64,000 bases of DNA from JB111 sp049856295 (GTDB lineage Bacteria > Actinomycetota > Actinomycetes > Actinomycetales > Actinomycetaceae): assembly GCF_049856295.1 (NCBI RefSeq), contig NZ_JBNDMZ010000007.1:124001-188000 (forward strand), read 5' to 3'. Made by a program: the position numbers and the translations under genes. Shown here piece by piece: positions 1-10,383 of the stretch (position 1 is the first letter of the stretch; the number at the start of each line of letters is the position of its first letter). Under the pieces are notes generated by a model, which had not been told where the DNA came from, ran no database searches, and worked only from the letters and a program-made list of their open reading frames with translations.

Positions 1-620
1 ACGCCGTACGACCAACCCTTGCGGCGGTAGACCACGCAGGGCTGACGGGTCTCGGAGTCGACGAAGAGGAAGAACGGGTGCCCCACCATCTCCATCTCGT
101 ACAGGGCCTGGTCCACCGTCATGGGCTCGGCCTTGTGCAGCTTGTCCCGCACGATGACCGGCGAGTCACCGAGCTGGGTCTCGACCGCCTCGCCGGGGCT
201 CGTCGACGGGGCCGGGTGCTCCGCGATCGGCGCGTCGCCGGCCAGCCCGTCCTGGGGCTCGTGCTGCTCGACGTCGAGCGGGGGCGCGGCGGGCAGCGCA
301 CGGTTCGCGTGCCGCTGCCGGTCCTTGCGCCGGTCGTGGTGCCTCCGCAGCCGCTCGAGCAGCTTGCCGGTCGCGAGGTCGAGCGCCGCGTACCGGTCGG
401 CGGCGCTCGCCTCCGCCCGGATCACCGGCCCCTTGTCCCGCAGCGTGATCTCGATCCGCTCGGCCTGGTCGGCCAGCCGGGGGTTCTTCTCGAGCGTGAG
501 CTCGACGTCGACGCGCTGCGTGCGCGGAGCGAGCTGGGTGACCTTCGCGAGCTTGTCCTCCACGTGGGAACGGAAGCGGTCGGCGACATCCGTGCCGCGG
601 CCCTTGACGACGATCTCCAT
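1..620 (-). CDS. hpf: Ribosome hibernation-promoting factor, long form (3' end outside window)
   Basis: The visible 206 codons start at an ATG preceded by GGAGG with a five-base spacer. The first ~100 residues read as the S30AE/RaiA fold (MEIVVKGRG..., then VELTLEKNPRLADQAERIEI). After a charged, Pro-rich linker comes the start of the C-terminal domain that defines long HPF (VDQALYEMEMVGHPFFLFVD). Family knowledge: long HPF dimerises and pairs 70S ribosomes into inactive 100S particles in stationary phase. The gene runs off the left edge, so its stop is not seen. It lies downstream of comF and in the same direction, as in mycobacteria, where secA1 follows; that neighbour would be outside the window. 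Confidence 0.93.
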   Translation of the reverse strand, partial: MEIVVKGRGTDVADRFRSHVEDKLAKVTQLAPRTQRVDVELTLEKNPRLADQAERIEITLRDKGPVIRAEASAADRYAALDLATGKLLERLRRHHDRRKDRQRHANRALPAAPPLDVEQHEPQDGLAGDAPIAEHPAPSTSPGEAVETQLGDSPVIVRDKLHKAEPMTVDQALYEMEMVGHPFFLFVDSETRQPCVVYRRKGWSYG

Positions 621-843
621 GGTGACCTCCATCGGTCGGTGCGGGGGCGGACGTGACGGGCCCGCCTCTCGAAACTCCGGCGCCGTGGGCGCCGGTCAGG
701 GTGCGTGCGACCTCCTCCCTCCCGGGGGACGGAACAGCCACCCGTCGCGTCTCCGCGTCCCGGGTGGCTCCATGCACCAACGTTACCCGGTTCGCCCCGT
801 CCCGGACACCTGGCGGACACCCTGGCGCGTGCCCGGTCGCAGG

Positions 844-1644
844 TCACCGGCCCGGAGCCCGCGCCCCGGCGACGACGAGGGCGCCGAGCACGTCCGCACC
901 GGCCCCGCGCAGGGACTCCGCGCAGGCGGCGAGGGTCGCGCCGGTGGTCAGCACGTCGTCGACGAGGAGCACCGCGGTGCCGGCGGGGACCGGCGCGCGC
1001 AGGTCGGGCGGGCGGCTCCGGTTCGCCACGCGGGAGCGGGCCGACGAGCCGCGCTGCCGGGCCGGGCCACCCGCACGCCGCAGGAGGTCGACGGACGCGA
1101 TCCGCAGGCGCGCCCGCGGGGTCGGACCTGACGACGGGGCATCGGCTGCGCGGGCGGCGGCGTCGGCCAGCCCGGCAACCACGGCGTCGGCGAGCTCGAC
1201 GGCGACGAGCATGCCGTGCCGGCGTCGCATTGCGCCTGAGGGGGCGGGGACGACGAGCAGCGTGCCCCCGGCGTCGTCGCCCCGGACGTCGCCGGCCAGG
1301 AGGGGCCACATCCGTGACCCGGCGAGCCGTCCGGCGTCGACCAGCTCGCGCCGGAGGTGGCCGCACCGGCCCGTCTTCCAGTCGATGACGATGCGACGGA
1401 GCGGGCCGTGGTAGTCGCCGAGGGACCAGGCACGCAGGACGGGCTCGTCGAACCCGGCGAGCAGCGGAGCGCCGTCCGTGCACTCCGCGGGCCCGGCGGT
1501 GAGCAGGCGCCGGCACGTCCGGCACAGCGCGACGCCCCACGTCCCGCACCCGGCGCACTCGGCGGGCACGACGAGCTCGAGCGCGGCCAGGAGCGGCGCG
1601 GGCAGGCGTGCGCGGGAGCGGTCGCGGGGATCAGGTGGTCGCAC
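844..1644 (-). CDS. ComF family phosphoribosyltransferase-like protein
   Basis: The 266-residue protein has an N-terminal Cys cluster (C30, C33, C41, C44) typical of the ComF zinc finger. Near the C-terminus is a PRPP-binding loop, VLLVDDVLTTGAT (225-237). Together these define ComF/GntX proteins, linked to DNA uptake in competent bacteria but of unknown role in most actinobacteria. The GTG start is preceded by GATCCT six bases upstream, which could serve a leaderless transcript. It is 100 bp downstream of lpqB, the same order as in Mycobacterium. No competence genes are near, so a DNA-uptake role is not supported by context. Confidence 0.88.
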   Translation of the reverse strand: MRPPDPRDRSRARLPAPLLAALELVVPAECAGCGTWGVALCRTCRRLLTAGPAECTDGAPLLAGFDEPVLRAWSLGDYHGPLRRIVIDWKTGRCGHLRRELVDAGRLAGSRMWPLLAGDVRGDDAGGTLLVVPAPSGAMRRRHGMLVAVELADAVVAGLADAAARAADAPSSGPTPRARLRIASVDLLRRAGGPARQRGSSARSRVANRSRPPDLRAPVPAGTAVLLVDDVLTTGATLAACAESLRGAGADVLGALVVAGARAPGR

Positions 1645-1744
1645 CCGGGCAGGATCGCCGCCGCATGCGCGCCCCCGCGGGCCGCACCCGTCCGGGCGGT
1701 GGATCGCCCTGCCGGTGCGACGCCTGTGGACCCGCGTGCCGGGG

Positions 1745-3496
1745 TCAGCCCGGATAGGCCGGGTCGGCGAGATCGTCGGCCACGCGCGTCCAGGAGGCGC
1801 CCGTGCGCTCGTAGATCCCGTCGTCCGACGTCTGCACGACGATCGAGGTCTCCCCGCGCCCGCCCGTCAACGACACCGCGCCCTGGAGCACGGGCAGCGG
1901 CTCGGTGTCGCCGCCGATCCGGACGAGGTAGGGGCGGGGGCCGGGGTCGGTGGCCGTGCGGCCGAGCACCACCAGGGTGGTGGAGTCGATCCACGCGAGG
2001 TCGGTCGCGTCGACGAGGCCGACCCCGACCCGGGCCTGGGCCGTCCCGAGCGAGCGGGGCGTGTCGTCCGTCGCGCGCTGGACGCCCGCGACCTCGACGA
2101 GCACCGAGCCGCCCTGCTCCCGGATCACCGCGACCCGCGACCCCTCGCGGGACACGCGCAGGGCCCGGACGACCGACCCGTCGAGCCACGGGGCGTCGAC
2201 CTCGGCCGTGCCTCCGCTCGGCACGGCGGTGCGCAGGGAGCCGGTGTTCGTCGTCTCGCCGGTCCACGCCCAGCCGTAGCGGTCCATCGACGGCGCGACG
2301 AGGTTCGAGCCCGAGACGACGAGGCGGGCGCTGCGGCCGGCCGTGGGCGCCGCCATCATCCGGGTCGGGCCGTCGAGGTAGACCTGCCCGTCGGGCGGGT
2401 CGGCGGGCGAGCCCGCCGGTGCCGACGCCTCGCCGGTGCGGGGCGCGGCGGCACCGGTCACGCGCACGGCCAGCCCGCCGTCGAGCTCGACGAGCTCGCC
2501 GTCGGATACCGCGAGCAGCGGCTGCGGCCTGTACGGGTAGGCGGGCAGCTGCGGCACCGAGCCGATCGCGAGCGCGTTGCCCCCGACTGTGACGGTGACG
2601 TCGGAGACGCCGGGCACGGCCGCGAGCGTGCGGCGCAGCTGCGCCACGAGCAGCTCGCGCTCCCGGCTCGAGGCCTCGAGGACGTCGTCGGTGAGGTCGA
2701 CCGTGGCGACTCCGTCGGCCACGTCCACCGAGCTGAGCACGAGCCGGGTCGAGAGCGGGGCGGGCGTGAGGACCGCCGGCTCGAGCCAGGCCGAGGGACC
2801 GGACAGGACCCCCTGGACGAGGGAGGCGGCCAGGTGCTGGCGCGGGTAGTGGCGCAGGTCGGCGACCACCGTCTCGCCGTCCGCCGCCGGGAAGTACAGC
2901 GGGGCGGCGGTGTACTGCACGGAGAACGACTCGGCCGAGAGCAGGACGCCGTCCTCGAGGTCGATGATCCGCCACTCGCCGTCGTCGTCGCGGGCCAGCG
3001 TGAAGTCCGTGACGATCTCGTGGTCGCTCGCCGACTCCGTGTAGTGGCCCGACCCGTCGACGACCGCGAGGAGCTCGGTGCTCACCGAGACCCCGCCGTC
3101 GTCCGTCGTCGCGATCGACGGCTCCACGTGGTCCGCGTAGACGCGCGCCTGGGCGAGGGGCTGCCAGCCGGTCGTGGCCTGCCCGCCGAGGAACTCCCGG
3201 GCGACCGAGAAGTCGTCGGCGAACCCCGTGGCGCTGGCCGCGAGGAAGCCCTGGACGACCTCCTCCGGGGTCGCGCCCTCCTGCGGCCCGCGCGCGTACA
3301 GGCCGAGCGACGGCGCGGCCGAGACGGTCGGGTCGGCGGCGACGACGGGCCCCGAGCCGGGCAGCTGCGCGCAGCCGGCGAGCAGGGCGAGGGCCAGGAG
3401 CGGCGCGAGCACCTTCGCCGCCGCGCGCCGGAACGCGGAAGCGGGTACGGCACCGGGCGGCGACCCGGCCCGGGACGGGAGCCGGCGCGCCGTCAT
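1745..3496 (-). CDS. lpqB: LpqB lipoprotein, MtrAB accessory factor
   Basis: The 583-residue protein has a signal peptide with lipobox LLAGC (Cys42), so it should be lipidated and face the wall. A GerMN domain occupies about residues 190-320 (VDVADGVATVDLTDDVL, then AVPGVSDVTVTV). The C-terminal half is the LpqB beta-propeller-like domain. In mycobacteria LpqB interacts with the MtrB sensor and modulates MtrA phosphorylation. Its ATG overlaps the mtrB stop as ATGA, so the two genes are translationally coupled. Family, length and position all agree. Confidence 0.95.
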   Translation of the reverse strand: MTARRLPSRAGSPPGAVPASAFRRAAAKVLAPLLALALLAGCAQLPGSGPVVAADPTVSAAPSLGLYARGPQEGATPEEVVQGFLAASATGFADDFSVAREFLGGQATTGWQPLAQARVYADHVEPSIATTDDGGVSVSTELLAVVDGSGHYTESASDHEIVTDFTLARDDDGEWRIIDLEDGVLLSAESFSVQYTAAPLYFPAADGETVVADLRHYPRQHLAASLVQGVLSGPSAWLEPAVLTPAPLSTRLVLSSVDVADGVATVDLTDDVLEASSRERELLVAQLRRTLAAVPGVSDVTVTVGGNALAIGSVPQLPAYPYRPQPLLAVSDGELVELDGGLAVRVTGAAAPRTGEASAPAGSPADPPDGQVYLDGPTRMMAAPTAGRSARLVVSGSNLVAPSMDRYGWAWTGETTNTGSLRTAVPSGGTAEVDAPWLDGSVVRALRVSREGSRVAVIREQGGSVLVEVAGVQRATDDTPRSLGTAQARVGVGLVDATDLAWIDSTTLVVLGRTATDPGPRPYLVRIGGDTEPLPVLQGAVSLTGGRGETSIVVQTSDDGIYERTGASWTRVADDLADPAYPG

Positions 3497-5307
3497 CGCT
3501 CCTCCCCACGCGCGTCGAGCGCCGGCGGGACGAGCCCGACGAGCGGGGCGGCGAGCGCCGGCTCCACGCTGGCGTCGTCGGGCCACAGCTCGATCGGCGA
3601 GGGACCGACCTCTCCCCCGTCCTCGCGTGGGAGCGTGAGGAGGAAGGCGGCGCCCTCGCCGGGCCGCCCCGCGGCGGCGAGCGTCCCGCCGTGCAGGCCG
3701 ACGTCCTCCTGAGCGATGGACAGCCCGAGACCGGTGCCGCCGGTCGTGCGGGTGCGCGCGGTGTCGCCGCGCCAGAAGCGGTCGAAGACCCGGTCGGCCT
3801 GCTCCTCGGACATCCCCACGCCGTGGTCGCGGACGAGCACCGCGACCGACCGGTCGTCGGCGGCGACGGTGAGGTCGACGGGACGTCCCTCGGAGTGCTC
3901 GATCGCGTTGACGAGCAGGTTGCGCAGGACCCGTTCGATGCGGCGCGCGTCGACCTCGGCGATGCAGACCGGGGTCACGCGGTGCACCCGGACCTCCGTC
4001 CCCTTGCTCTCCGCGAGCAGGATGTGGCCCTCGACCACGCCCTCGACGAGCTCGCCGAGGTCGGTCGGTCCGACCTCGAGGGTCGCCGCGCCGGCGTCGA
4101 ACCGCGAGATCTCGAGCAGGTCGGCGAGCATGTGGTCGAAGCGCTCGATCTGCGCGACGAGGAGCTCCGCCGACCGGCGCACCGGCGGGGGGAACTCGTC
4201 GCGCTGGTCGTGGATGAGGTCCGCGGCCATGCGGATCGTCGTCAGCGGCGTGCGCAGCTCGTGCGAGACGTCGGAGACGAACCGCTGCTGCAGCCGGGAC
4301 AGCTCGGACATGTCCTTGATCTGCTGCTGGAGCGAGTCGGCCATCTCGTTGAACGACTCGCCCAGGCGGGCGACCTCGTCCGAGCCGCTGACGTCCATCC
4401 GCTCGTCGAGGAGCCCGGCCGCGAGGCGCTCGGCCGTGCGCGATGCCTGCCGCACCGGCCGCAGCACCCACCTGAGGACGAGGGCGGCGATCGCGGCGAC
4501 GAGGGCGACCAGGGCGAGTGCCGCGACCCCGAGGACGGAGGTGACGACGGCGATCATCTGCTGCTCGGGCTGGAGCCCGTAGACGGTGTAGAGCTCGTAC
4601 TCGCCAGCCACCGGGAGGACCACGGGCGCCCCGACGACGATCGCCGGCACCTCCTCGCCGTCCATCGACACCGTGGCGGACTGCCAGTGCAGCGACGCCC
4701 CCGGCTCGACGGCCGCGTGCATCTCCGCGGAGATGACGTCGCGGATGGCGGCCGAGCTCGTCGGCTCGAGGATCGTGGGCCCGGACTGGTGCTCCTCGTC
4801 GCGGGTGATGACCGTGCCGATCACCCCCGGAGCCGCTCCCTGACTGAGGTCGACGATGTCCGTCGCGGCCTGCTGGGCCTCGCTGGGGGTGGAGGAGAGC
4901 GAGTCGTCCAGGGTCGCCTGGGCCCGTGCGGCGCGGTCGGCGGCGTCACCGACGACCTGCTCGACCCGGGCGTCGAAGAGCCGGTCGCGGATCTCCACCG
5001 AGACCACGGCTCCGATGATCCCCAGGCCCAGCATCCCCCCGATCGCGGTCACGGTGACGACGCGGACCGCGAGGGAGCCGCGCCACCGGCGCGCGAGGTC
5101 GAAGGCCCGTCGGCGGAGCCGGGCGCGCCATGACCTCTTGCGTGCCGGCCGCGCGGGCGTCCGTCCCGCCGTCCCGGTGGCCTCCGGCACCTCACCGCCG
5201 GCCCCCTCCGCGCGGGAGGGGCGGGAGTGGGTGGTCGAGGTCGAGGCCTCCGACGTCGGGGCCGGTCGCTCCGACCCCGCCGGCGTCGGCTCGTCGGGCG
5301 AGCTCAC
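3493..5307 (-). CDS. mtrB: MtrB sensor histidine kinase
   Basis: I chose the GTG that overlaps the mtrA stop (GTGA), giving 604 residues; upstream in-frame codons fall inside mtrA. A Pro/Ser-rich cytoplasmic N-tail precedes TM1 (about 80-105). The external sensor region spans about 107-250, TM2 about 252-280, and a HAMP segment follows. The H-box is VSDVSHELRTPLT with His349 as phospho-acceptor. The ATPase boxes are RNLLVNAIEHS, VRDHGVGMS and GTGLGLSIA. MtrB is septum-associated in mycobacteria and phosphorylates MtrA. It is coupled to both mtrA and lpqB by four-base overlaps. Confidence 0.96.
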   Translation of the reverse strand: MSSPDEPTPAGSERPAPTSEASTSTTHSRPSRAEGAGGEVPEATGTAGRTPARPARKRSWRARLRRRAFDLARRWRGSLAVRVVTVTAIGGMLGLGIIGAVVSVEIRDRLFDARVEQVVGDAADRAARAQATLDDSLSSTPSEAQQAATDIVDLSQGAAPGVIGTVITRDEEHQSGPTILEPTSSAAIRDVISAEMHAAVEPGASLHWQSATVSMDGEEVPAIVVGAPVVLPVAGEYELYTVYGLQPEQQMIAVVTSVLGVAALALVALVAAIAALVLRWVLRPVRQASRTAERLAAGLLDERMDVSGSDEVARLGESFNEMADSLQQQIKDMSELSRLQQRFVSDVSHELRTPLTTIRMAADLIHDQRDEFPPPVRRSAELLVAQIERFDHMLADLLEISRFDAGAATLEVGPTDLGELVEGVVEGHILLAESKGTEVRVHRVTPVCIAEVDARRIERVLRNLLVNAIEHSEGRPVDLTVAADDRSVAVLVRDHGVGMSEEQADRVFDRFWRGDTARTRTTGGTGLGLSIAQEDVGLHGGTLAAAGRPGEGAAFLLTLPREDGGEVGPSPIELWPDDASVEPALAAPLVGLVPPALDARGEER

Positions 5308-5987
5308 GCCTGGACGGGCCCGGCCCGGTAGCCCACGCCGCGGACCGTGACGACGACCTGGGGGTTCTCCGGGTCGAGCTCCACCTTGGCGCGCAGGCGC
5401 TGGACGTGGACGTTGACGAGCCGGGTGTCCGCCGAGTGCCGGTAGCCCCACACGGTCTCGAGCAGCTGCTCGCGCGTGAAGACCTGTCGAGGCTTGCGGG
5501 CGAGCGCCACGACGAGGTCGAACTCGAGCGGCGTGAGCGAGATGAGCTCGTCACCCCGCCGCACCTCGTGGGCGGCCACGTCGATGTCGAGGTCGCTGAT
5601 CCGCAGGCGCTCCGGGTCCACGTCCTCCTGCCGGCGCAGGCGCGCGCGGATGCGGGCGACGAGCTCCTTGGGCTTGAACGGCTTCTGGACGTAGTCGTCC
5701 GCACCGGCCTCGAGCCCGGCGACCACGTCGAGCGTGTCGGACCGCGCCGTGAGCATGACGATCGGGACGTCGGACTCCGCGCGGATGATGCGGCAGATCT
5801 GGATGCCGTCGAGCCCCGGCAGCATGAGGTCGAGCAGCACGATGTCCGGGTGCGTCTGCCGGAAGGTCTCCGGCGCCGCGGCGCCGTCGGCGACATGCAC
5901 GACGTCGAACCCCTCGGACTGCATGACGATCCCGATCATCTCGGCCAGGGCGACGTCGTCGTCGACGACAAGGAGTCGAGCACTCAT
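5304..5987 (-). CDS. mtrA: MtrA response regulator
   Basis: The 227-residue OmpR/PhoB-type regulator has receiver-domain acidic residues in VVDDDVALAE, phospho-acceptor Asp53 in LLDLMLPGLDG, and the conserved Lys in VQKPFKPKEL. The C-terminal winged helix ends GVGYRAGPVQA. MtrA governs cell division, replication and wall hydrolase genes in actinobacteria, binding GTCACA- or GTAAC-type repeats depending on the genus. It is the first gene of the mtrA-mtrB-lpqB operon. Just upstream of the ATG is TAGGACACT, a plausible -10 region for a short or leaderless transcript. Confidence 0.97.
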   Translation of the reverse strand: MSARLLVVDDDVALAEMIGIVMQSEGFDVVHVADGAAAPETFRQTHPDIVLLDLMLPGLDGIQICRIIRAESDVPIVMLTARSDTLDVVAGLEAGADDYVQKPFKPKELVARIRARLRRQEDVDPERLRISDLDIDVAAHEVRRGDELISLTPLEFDLVVALARKPRQVFTREQLLETVWGYRHSADTRLVNVHVQRLRAKVELDPENPQVVVTVRGVGYRAGPVQA

Positions 5988-6082
5988 GGCCCCAGTGTCC
6001 TACACGGACCGGGCAGTTCAGTCGGCGGGCGCGCCGTGAATGCGTGGCACGATGTCGCGCAGGTGACGACGACGGAGGCGGG

Positions 6083-7318
6083 ATGACGCAGGGCGGCGCG
6101 GGGAACGACCCGCGGGGACCGTACGGCGGGTGGGACGGGCAGGCCTCGTCCCCCTCCGGAGACGGCGACCCCGGTGGGTACGGGCAGTACGGCGCGGACC
6201 CCACCGCACCCGTCGAGCAGCCCCCGACGGGGCAGTACGGCCAGTACGGAGCCGGCCCCACCGCGGGTCCTCCCGCACCGGGCGCGTGGGGCGCCCCGGG
6301 CGGGACGACGCCGGGCACGGCGTCGTCGGGCTACGGCCAGTACGGGGCGGCCGACGCCCCGGGCTCCGGCGCCTGGGTGGCCGACAGCCTCGCCGGCGGC
6401 CGGCCGGGGATCATCGCGCTGCGCCCGCTCGGCGTGGGCGAGATCCTCGAGGGTGCGTTCCGCTCCGTCCGGCACAACCCGGGCACGATGTTCTTCTACG
6501 CCGGGGTCGTCAGCGTCCTCACGCTGGTCCTGTCCCTGGCGACCAGCTGGCTCTCGGTCAACGCCACGCAGTCGATGACCATCGAGGAGTCGGCCGGCGT
6601 GCAGGGCTTCTCGAGCTTCGCGCTCGGCATCGTCACGGCACTGACCTCGCTGATCGCGACCGGCGCCCTCGTCGTCTCGGTCAGCCGGTCGGCGATCGGG
6701 AAGAAGGCGTCGATCGGCGAGGTCTGGACGGCGGTCAAGGGCCGGATCCTCTCGCTCGTGGGTCTCAGCCTCCTGCTCGGCCTCATCATGACGGGCCTGG
6801 CGTTCGTCACCGGCATCATCATGTCGGTGGTCGCCTTCGCGTTCCTCGCGGCCGTCATCGGATCGTTCGACGGCTCGACGACCGGTATCACGACGGCGGT
6901 CGCCGTCGTCGTCATCGCCCTGCTCGCGTCGTCGATCCCGGCGATCATCATCATGATCCGGCTGTCACTGTCCTACCCGGCGGTCGTCCTGGAGAAGGCC
7001 GGGCCGGGACGCGCCCTGTCCCGCTCCTGGTCGCTGACGTCGCAGTCCACGTGGCGGCTCGTCGGCGTGTACCTGCTCACCGCCATCATCGCGATCGTCA
7101 TCGCGGGGGTCGTCTCGCTGCCCGTCGGGCTGCTCGGCGGCGCCGCGGGACTGTCCGACACGGTCGTCCTCGTGCTCACCACCGTGGTGTCCGTGCTCGT
7201 CAACCTCATCATCACGCCGTTCACGGCCGGCGTGACGTCGCTCGTCTACATCGACCAGCGCATGCGGCGCGAGGGGCTCGACGTCCAGCTCGCCCGCGCC
7301 GCCTCGGACCGTGCCTGA
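6083..7318 (+). CDS. Polytopic membrane protein with Gly/Tyr-rich N-terminus
   Basis: The ATG at 6083 is preceded by GGAGGCGGG and is preferred over an in-frame GTG 39 bases upstream; it gives 411 residues. The first ~100 residues are disordered and repeat QYG units (GQYGQYGAG). The rest has about six hydrophobic helices, with GVGEILEGAFRSVRHNP leading into the first; this pattern occurs in actinobacterial proteins related to the glycerophosphodiester phosphodiesterase membrane domain. It heads a run of five coupled genes; its stop overlaps the next start by eight bases. No catalytic motif is visible. A membrane scaffold or stress role is only inferred. Confidence 0.8.
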   Translation: MTQGGAGNDPRGPYGGWDGQASSPSGDGDPGGYGQYGADPTAPVEQPPTGQYGQYGAGPTAGPPAPGAWGAPGGTTPGTASSGYGQYGAADAPGSGAWVADSLAGGRPGIIALRPLGVGEILEGAFRSVRHNPGTMFFYAGVVSVLTLVLSLATSWLSVNATQSMTIEESAGVQGFSSFALGIVTALTSLIATGALVVSVSRSAIGKKASIGEVWTAVKGRILSLVGLSLLLGLIMTGLAFVTGIIMSVVAFAFLAAVIGSFDGSTTGITTAVAVVVIALLASSIPAIIIMIRLSLSYPAVVLEKAGPGRALSRSWSLTSQSTWRLVGVYLLTAIIAIVIAGVVSLPVGLLGGAAGLSDTVVLVLTTVVSVLVNLIITPFTAGVTSLVYIDQRMRREGLDVQLARAASDRA

Positions 7319-8027
7319 CCTCCTCACCGGTCGGATCGCGGAGGTCCCCGTCACGCCGGACGCCCCCGAGGCGCACGAATGGGCCGTCGACGAGCTCTCC
7401 CGCCGGATGTACGACACCTCGCCGGGCCTCCTCTCGCGCGTGCTCGACAGCATCGGCGACGCCCTGCGCAGCCTGCTCGAGGGCATCACGAGCGGTGGCT
7501 CGTCGGTCTCCCCGAGCCTCCTGCCGTTCGTCGTCGTCGGGGCGATCCTCGCCGTGGTCGTCATCGCTCTCGTCCTCGCCGGACCGGTCCGGACCCGCAT
7601 GCGGCCCCAGGTGCCGACGGCGTCCGGGGTGCTCTTCGAGGACGAGCGCGGCTCGCGGGACCTGCGCGCCGCGGCGGACGAGGCGGCCCGCGCGGGCGAC
7701 TACTCGCTCGCCGTGATCGAGCGGTTCCGGGCGATCGTCCGTGCCCTCGACGAGCGGGCCCTCATCGAGGACCGCCCGGGGCTGACCGCGCACGAGGCCG
7801 CCGGCCTCGGCTCGCGCGCGGTGCCCGGGCTCGCGGACGAGCTGACCTGGGGCGCGCGCCTCTTCGACGCCGTGCGGTACGGGGACACGACGGCCGCCCA
7901 CGACGACGACGAGCGCCTGCGGGCCCTCGACGACGCCGTGCAGCGCGTCCGCCGGCCCGCCGGGCAGGAGTCCGTCGAGGCCGGCGCCGCCGAGCTGCCG
8001 CCCTCGCTGCACGGGGTGCTCGGATGA
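7311..8027 (+). CDS. DUF4129 domain membrane protein
   Basis: The 238-residue protein starts at GTG inside the end of the preceding gene. One strong membrane helix lies near residues 62-88 (PFVVVGAILAVVVIALVLAG). The cytoplasmic C-terminal half is DUF4129-like (AADEAARAGDYSLAVIERFRAIV, then LTAHEAAGLGSRAVPGLADEL). DUF4129 proteins regularly accompany MoxR and DUF58 genes, as here, and are thought to take part in a membrane-bound MoxR/vWA-type assembly. The stop overlaps the next start as ATGA. Confidence 0.87.
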   Translation: MPDLLTGRIAEVPVTPDAPEAHEWAVDELSRRMYDTSPGLLSRVLDSIGDALRSLLEGITSGGSSVSPSLLPFVVVGAILAVVVIALVLAGPVRTRMRPQVPTASGVLFEDERGSRDLRAAADEAARAGDYSLAVIERFRAIVRALDERALIEDRPGLTAHEAAGLGSRAVPGLADELTWGARLFDAVRYGDTTAAHDDDERLRALDDAVQRVRRPAGQESVEAGAAELPPSLHGVLG

Positions 8028-9273
8028 GCGCGGACGCGTCCGGCGGCACCGTACCCACGACGGACGCCGCGACGACCGACGCCGCGGACCGGTCCGACAC
8101 GGTCGACGAGCTCGTCCCCGAGATCGGCGAGGTCACCTCGGGCGCGCCGACCCGCCGCACGTCCCGGCGCAGGACGATCCTGCGCGTGGGCATCCTCGCC
8201 GTGGTCCTCGCCGCCCTCGGGCTCATGATGTTCCTCCGCTCCGCGGAGCGCGACGCGGACCCGCTCTCGGCGCACAACCCCCGACCGGGGGGCGCCCAGG
8301 CCACCGCCGAGATCCTGCGCGACCAGGGCGTGGACGTCGCGGTCGTCGACAGCCAGCGGGAGGTCCTCTCCCTCGCCGGCGAGGGGACCACCGTGCTCGT
8401 GACGAACGCCCGCCTGCTCACCGAGGACGCGGCCGCCCAGCTGGCCGGCACGGGGGCCGACCTCGTCCTCGTCAACCCGACGACCCCCGTGCTGCGCGGA
8501 CTCGGGTCGCCGCTCGAGACCACCGGCGGCGGCAGCCAGGACCCGGTGCAGGCCGACTGCGAGGACCCCGACGCCGCGGCGGCGAGCCGGATCGGCCCGT
8601 TCCGCGGCGGCCTCGCCGGCTCCGGCGCCGACGTCACCACGTGCTTCACGCCCGACGACGCCTCCGCGTACGCCGTGTGGGACGGGGAGGGGCCGGCCGT
8701 CCGCGCGCTCGCCGACGGCTCCCTCATGTCGAACGAGCGCCTCGACGAGGACGGCCACGCGGCGCTCGTGCTGCGCGCCCTCGGCCACCACGAGAACCTC
8801 TACTGGTTCACCCCCGTCGACCCGGTCGAGGCCGTCGACCTCTCGGCGACCCCGCCCCCGGAGCCGCTGTCCCCGCGCTGGATGCTGTACGTCGGCTGGG
8901 CGGCGGGGTTCGCGGTCCTCGTCCTCGCCCTCGCGCGCGGGCGCAACCTGGGCCGCGTCATCCCCGAGCCCCTGCCCGTGGTCGTCCGGTCCGCCGAGAC
9001 CGTCCGCGGGCGCGGGGCCCTCTACCGCCGGTACGGCGCGACCGCCCACGCCGCCGCCGGGCTGCGCGGCGGCGCCGCGGCACGGCTCGCCCGACGCCTG
9101 GGCCTGCCCCCGTCGGTCCACCGGACCGACCTCACCGACGCCGTCGCCCGCGCGAGCGGACGCGACGAGGCCTGGGTCCGCGACCTCTTGTACGGCGCAC
9201 CGCCGACCACGGGCGCGGACCTCGGCCGCCTGGCCACCGACCTGGACACCCTGGAGAGCGAGGTTCACCGACC

Positions 9274-9277
<4 letters not shown>
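8024..9277 (+). CDS. DUF4350 domain membrane protein
   Basis: The 417-residue product begins at the ATG overlapping the previous stop. After an acidic N-tail there is a membrane helix (ILRVGILAVVLAALGLMMFL). An extracytoplasmic DUF4350 domain follows, beginning HNPRPGGAQATAEILRDQGVDV. A second helix is near SPRWMLYVGWAAGFAVLVLALAR, and then a cytoplasmic tail with ALYRRYGATAHAAAGLR. It is the third gene of the MoxR operon and is coupled to moxR by GTGA. Biochemical role unknown. Confidence 0.88.

Positions 9278-10382
<1,105 letters not shown>

Positions 10383-10383
<1 letters not shown>

Noticed and set aside
948..3509. 853-residue minus-strand frame overlapping comF and lpqB
   Set aside because: It is a frame-shifted shadow of both genes on the same strand, Arg/Ala/Pro-rich throughout, with no family motif.
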